Source: Pseudomonas sp.
Lineage (GTDB): Bacteria; Pseudomonadota; Gammaproteobacteria; Pseudomonadales; Pseudomonadaceae
Reading direction: 5' to 3'
Assembly (NCBI GenBank): GCA_007713455.1
Contig: VMRT01000024.1
Coordinates: forward strand, 1-49,767
DNA: 49,767 nt
Shown here: in pieces, positions 48,531-49,767 of the stretch
Layout of the letters: every line of letters begins with the position of its first letter
Numbering within the stretch: position 1 is the stretch's first letter
Made by a program: the position numbers and the translations under genes
Notes under the pieces: model-generated
What the model saw: the letters and a program-made list of their open reading frames with translations, nothing else
Told to the model about the DNA's origin: nothing
The model's database searches: none

Positions 48531-49767
48531 TCAGGCCGGCGCAGACGACCGGATCAGATGATCGAAGGCGCTCAGCGAGGCCTTGGCGCCTTCACCCACG
48601 GCGATCACGATCTGCTTGTACGGCACCGTGGTCACGTCACCGGCGGCGAACACGCCGGGGATGCTGGTCTGGCCCTTGGCGTCGACGATGATCTCGCCGA
48701 AGCGTGACAGCTCCAGGGTGCCCTTGAGCCATTCGCTGTTGGGCAGCAGGCCGATCTGCACGAAGATGCCTTCCAGCTCGACGCTGTGCATTTCTTCGCT
48801 GCTGCGGTCCTTGTAGACCAGGCCGGTGACCTTCTGGCCGTCGCCCTTGACCTCGGTGGTCTGCGCCATCTTCAGCACGCGAACGTTGGACAGGCTGTTG
48901 AGCTTGCGCTGCAGCACGGCGTCGGCACGCAGGTCTTCGCCGAATTCCAGCAGGGTCACGTGGGCGACGATGCCGGCCAGGTCGATGGCCGCCTCCACGC
49001 CGGAGTTGCCACCGCCGATCACCGCCACGCGCTTGCCCTTGAACAGCGGGCCGTCGCAGTGCGGGCAGTAGGCGACGCCACGGCCGCGGTATTCCTGCTC
49101 GCCGGGCACGTTCATTTCGCGCCAGCGCGCGCCGGTGGCGAGGATCAGGGTTTTGGCCTTGAGCTCGCCGCCGTTCTCGAACTGCACGCGGTGCAGGCCG
49201 TCGTCGCCAGCCGGAATCAGCTGGCTGGCGCGCTGCAGGTTCATGATGTCGACCTCGTACTCGCGCACGTGCTCTTCCAGCGCGCGGGCCAGTTTCGGGC
49301 CTTCGGTTTCCTTCACCGAGATGAAGTTCTCGATAGCCATGGTGTCGAGCACCTGACCGCCGAAGCGCTCGGCCGCGACACCGGTGCGGATGCCCTTGCG
49401 CGCCGCGTAGATGGCCGCTGCGGCGCCGGCCGGGCCACCGCCGACCACCAACACGTCGAAGGCGTCCTTGGCCTTGAGCTTCTCGGCGTCACGGGCGCTG
49501 GAGCCGGTATCGAGCTTGGCGAGGATCTCTTCCTCACTCATGCGACCCTGGGTGAACAGCTCCCCGTTGAGGTAGATGCTCGGCACCGACATGATCTGGC
49601 GGGCTTCGACCTCGTCCTGGAACAGTGCGCCGTCGATGGCGACGTGCTTGATGTTCGGGTTGAGCACGGCCATCAGGTTCAGCGCCTGGACCACGTCCGG
49701 GCAGTTCTGGCAGGACAGCGAGAAGTAGGTTTCAAAGCTGTAGTCGCCATCCAGCGCCCTGATCTGC
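48531..49767 (-). CDS. ahpF: Alkyl hydroperoxide reductase subunit F (N-terminus beyond the window)
   Basis: The visible 412 residues run from a thioredoxin-like N-terminal domain ([12 protein letters not shown], holding its CxxC) through a pyridine-nucleotide disulfide reductase core. This core has the FAD loop [14 protein letters not shown], the redox pair in [13 protein letters not shown] and the NAD loop [14 protein letters not shown]. AhpF reduces AhpC, which removes peroxides. The frame is open at the right edge, so the start lies outside. ahpC would be expected upstream, beyond 49767. Confidence 0.96.
   Translation of the reverse strand, partial: QIRALDGDYSFETYFSLSCQNCPDVVQALNLMAVLNPNIKHVAIDGALFQDEVEARQIMSVPSIYLNGELFTQGRMSEEEILAKLDTGSSARDAEKLKAKDAFDVLVVGGGPAGAAAAIYAARKGIRTGVAAERFGGQVLDTMAIENFISVKETEGPKLARALEEHVREYEVDIMNLQRASQLIPAGDDGLHRVQFENGGELKAKTLILATGARWREMNVPGEQEYRGRGVAYCPHCDGPLFKGKRVAVIGGGNSGVEAAIDLAGIVAHVTLLEFGEDLRADAVLQRKLNSLSNVRVLKMAQTTEVKGDGQKVTGLVYKDRSSEEMHSVELEGIFVQIGLLPNSEWLKGTLELSRFGEIIVDAKGQTSIPGVFAAGDVTTVPYKQIVIAVGEGAKASLSAFDHLIRSSAPA

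Overview
The window looks like a chromosome of a high-GC gammaproteobacterium of the Pseudomonas / Stutzerimonas stutzeri group. The right half runs, in minus-to-plus reading order, aroE-hemF / qor / tsaC-dprA / tsaP / def-fmt-rsmB-trkA / ... / TPR / PilZ / lpxL-type acyltransferase / tag / glyQ-glyS-gmhB-plsC. From memory this is the block that lies next to oriC in Pseudomonas (P. aeruginosa PA0005-PA0025). The TreS protein also reads, from memory, like the 689-residue trehalose synthase reported from P. stutzeri CJ38.

Left part (1-22.5 kb). The left edge is a small scar: the start of an IS30-family transposase, a P-loop ATPase whose 3' end runs into that insertion sequence, and a 5' remnant of a NERD-domain gene. 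Ordinary chromosome follows: DUF421 membrane protein, LysR regulator, PAS hybrid histidine kinase, DUF945/YdgA-like protein, DUF2934 protein, phosphoglucomutase, a small unknown, a DUF4157-like protein and trehalose synthase. Next is a probable iron-regulated operon (DUF2946 protein, TonB-dependent receptor, PepSY membrane protein) behind a Fur-box-like site. Then come pbpG, an ElaB/YqjD-type protein, a NAD(P)-binding protein, aroE, hemF, qor and tsaC.

Centre (23.1-30.6 kb). The competence gene dprA is split by a 7.5 kb, visibly AT-richer element. It carries a 555-residue large serine recombinase beside the left end, a MobV-like relaxase, a D12-class adenine methyltransferase, a divergent BglII/BstYI-family restriction endonuclease, a lone type IVB-like pilin and about 900 bp of palindrome-rich DNA with almost no coding potential. 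The ends can be read to the base. The host and element arms share only a 2-bp AT core, the reconstructed attP is a near-perfect inverted repeat, and joining the two dprA arms gives an uninterrupted 365-codon gene in frame. It is best described as an integrative mobilizable element that attacks the conserved FPRRNRIISG codons of dprA.

Right part (31-49.8 kb). The ancestral housekeeping order continues with tsaP, def, fmt, rsmB and trkA. A four-gene ectoine/hydroxyectoine-type ABC importer (ehuBCDA) sits between trkA and the TPR gene. The PilZ, acyltransferase, tag, glyQS, gmhB and plsC genes follow, then a globin-coupled diguanylate cyclase and, running off the right edge, ahpF.

No tRNA, rRNA or CRISPR array was seen. 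Family calls rest on motifs read by eye and on remembered homologues; no database was searched.
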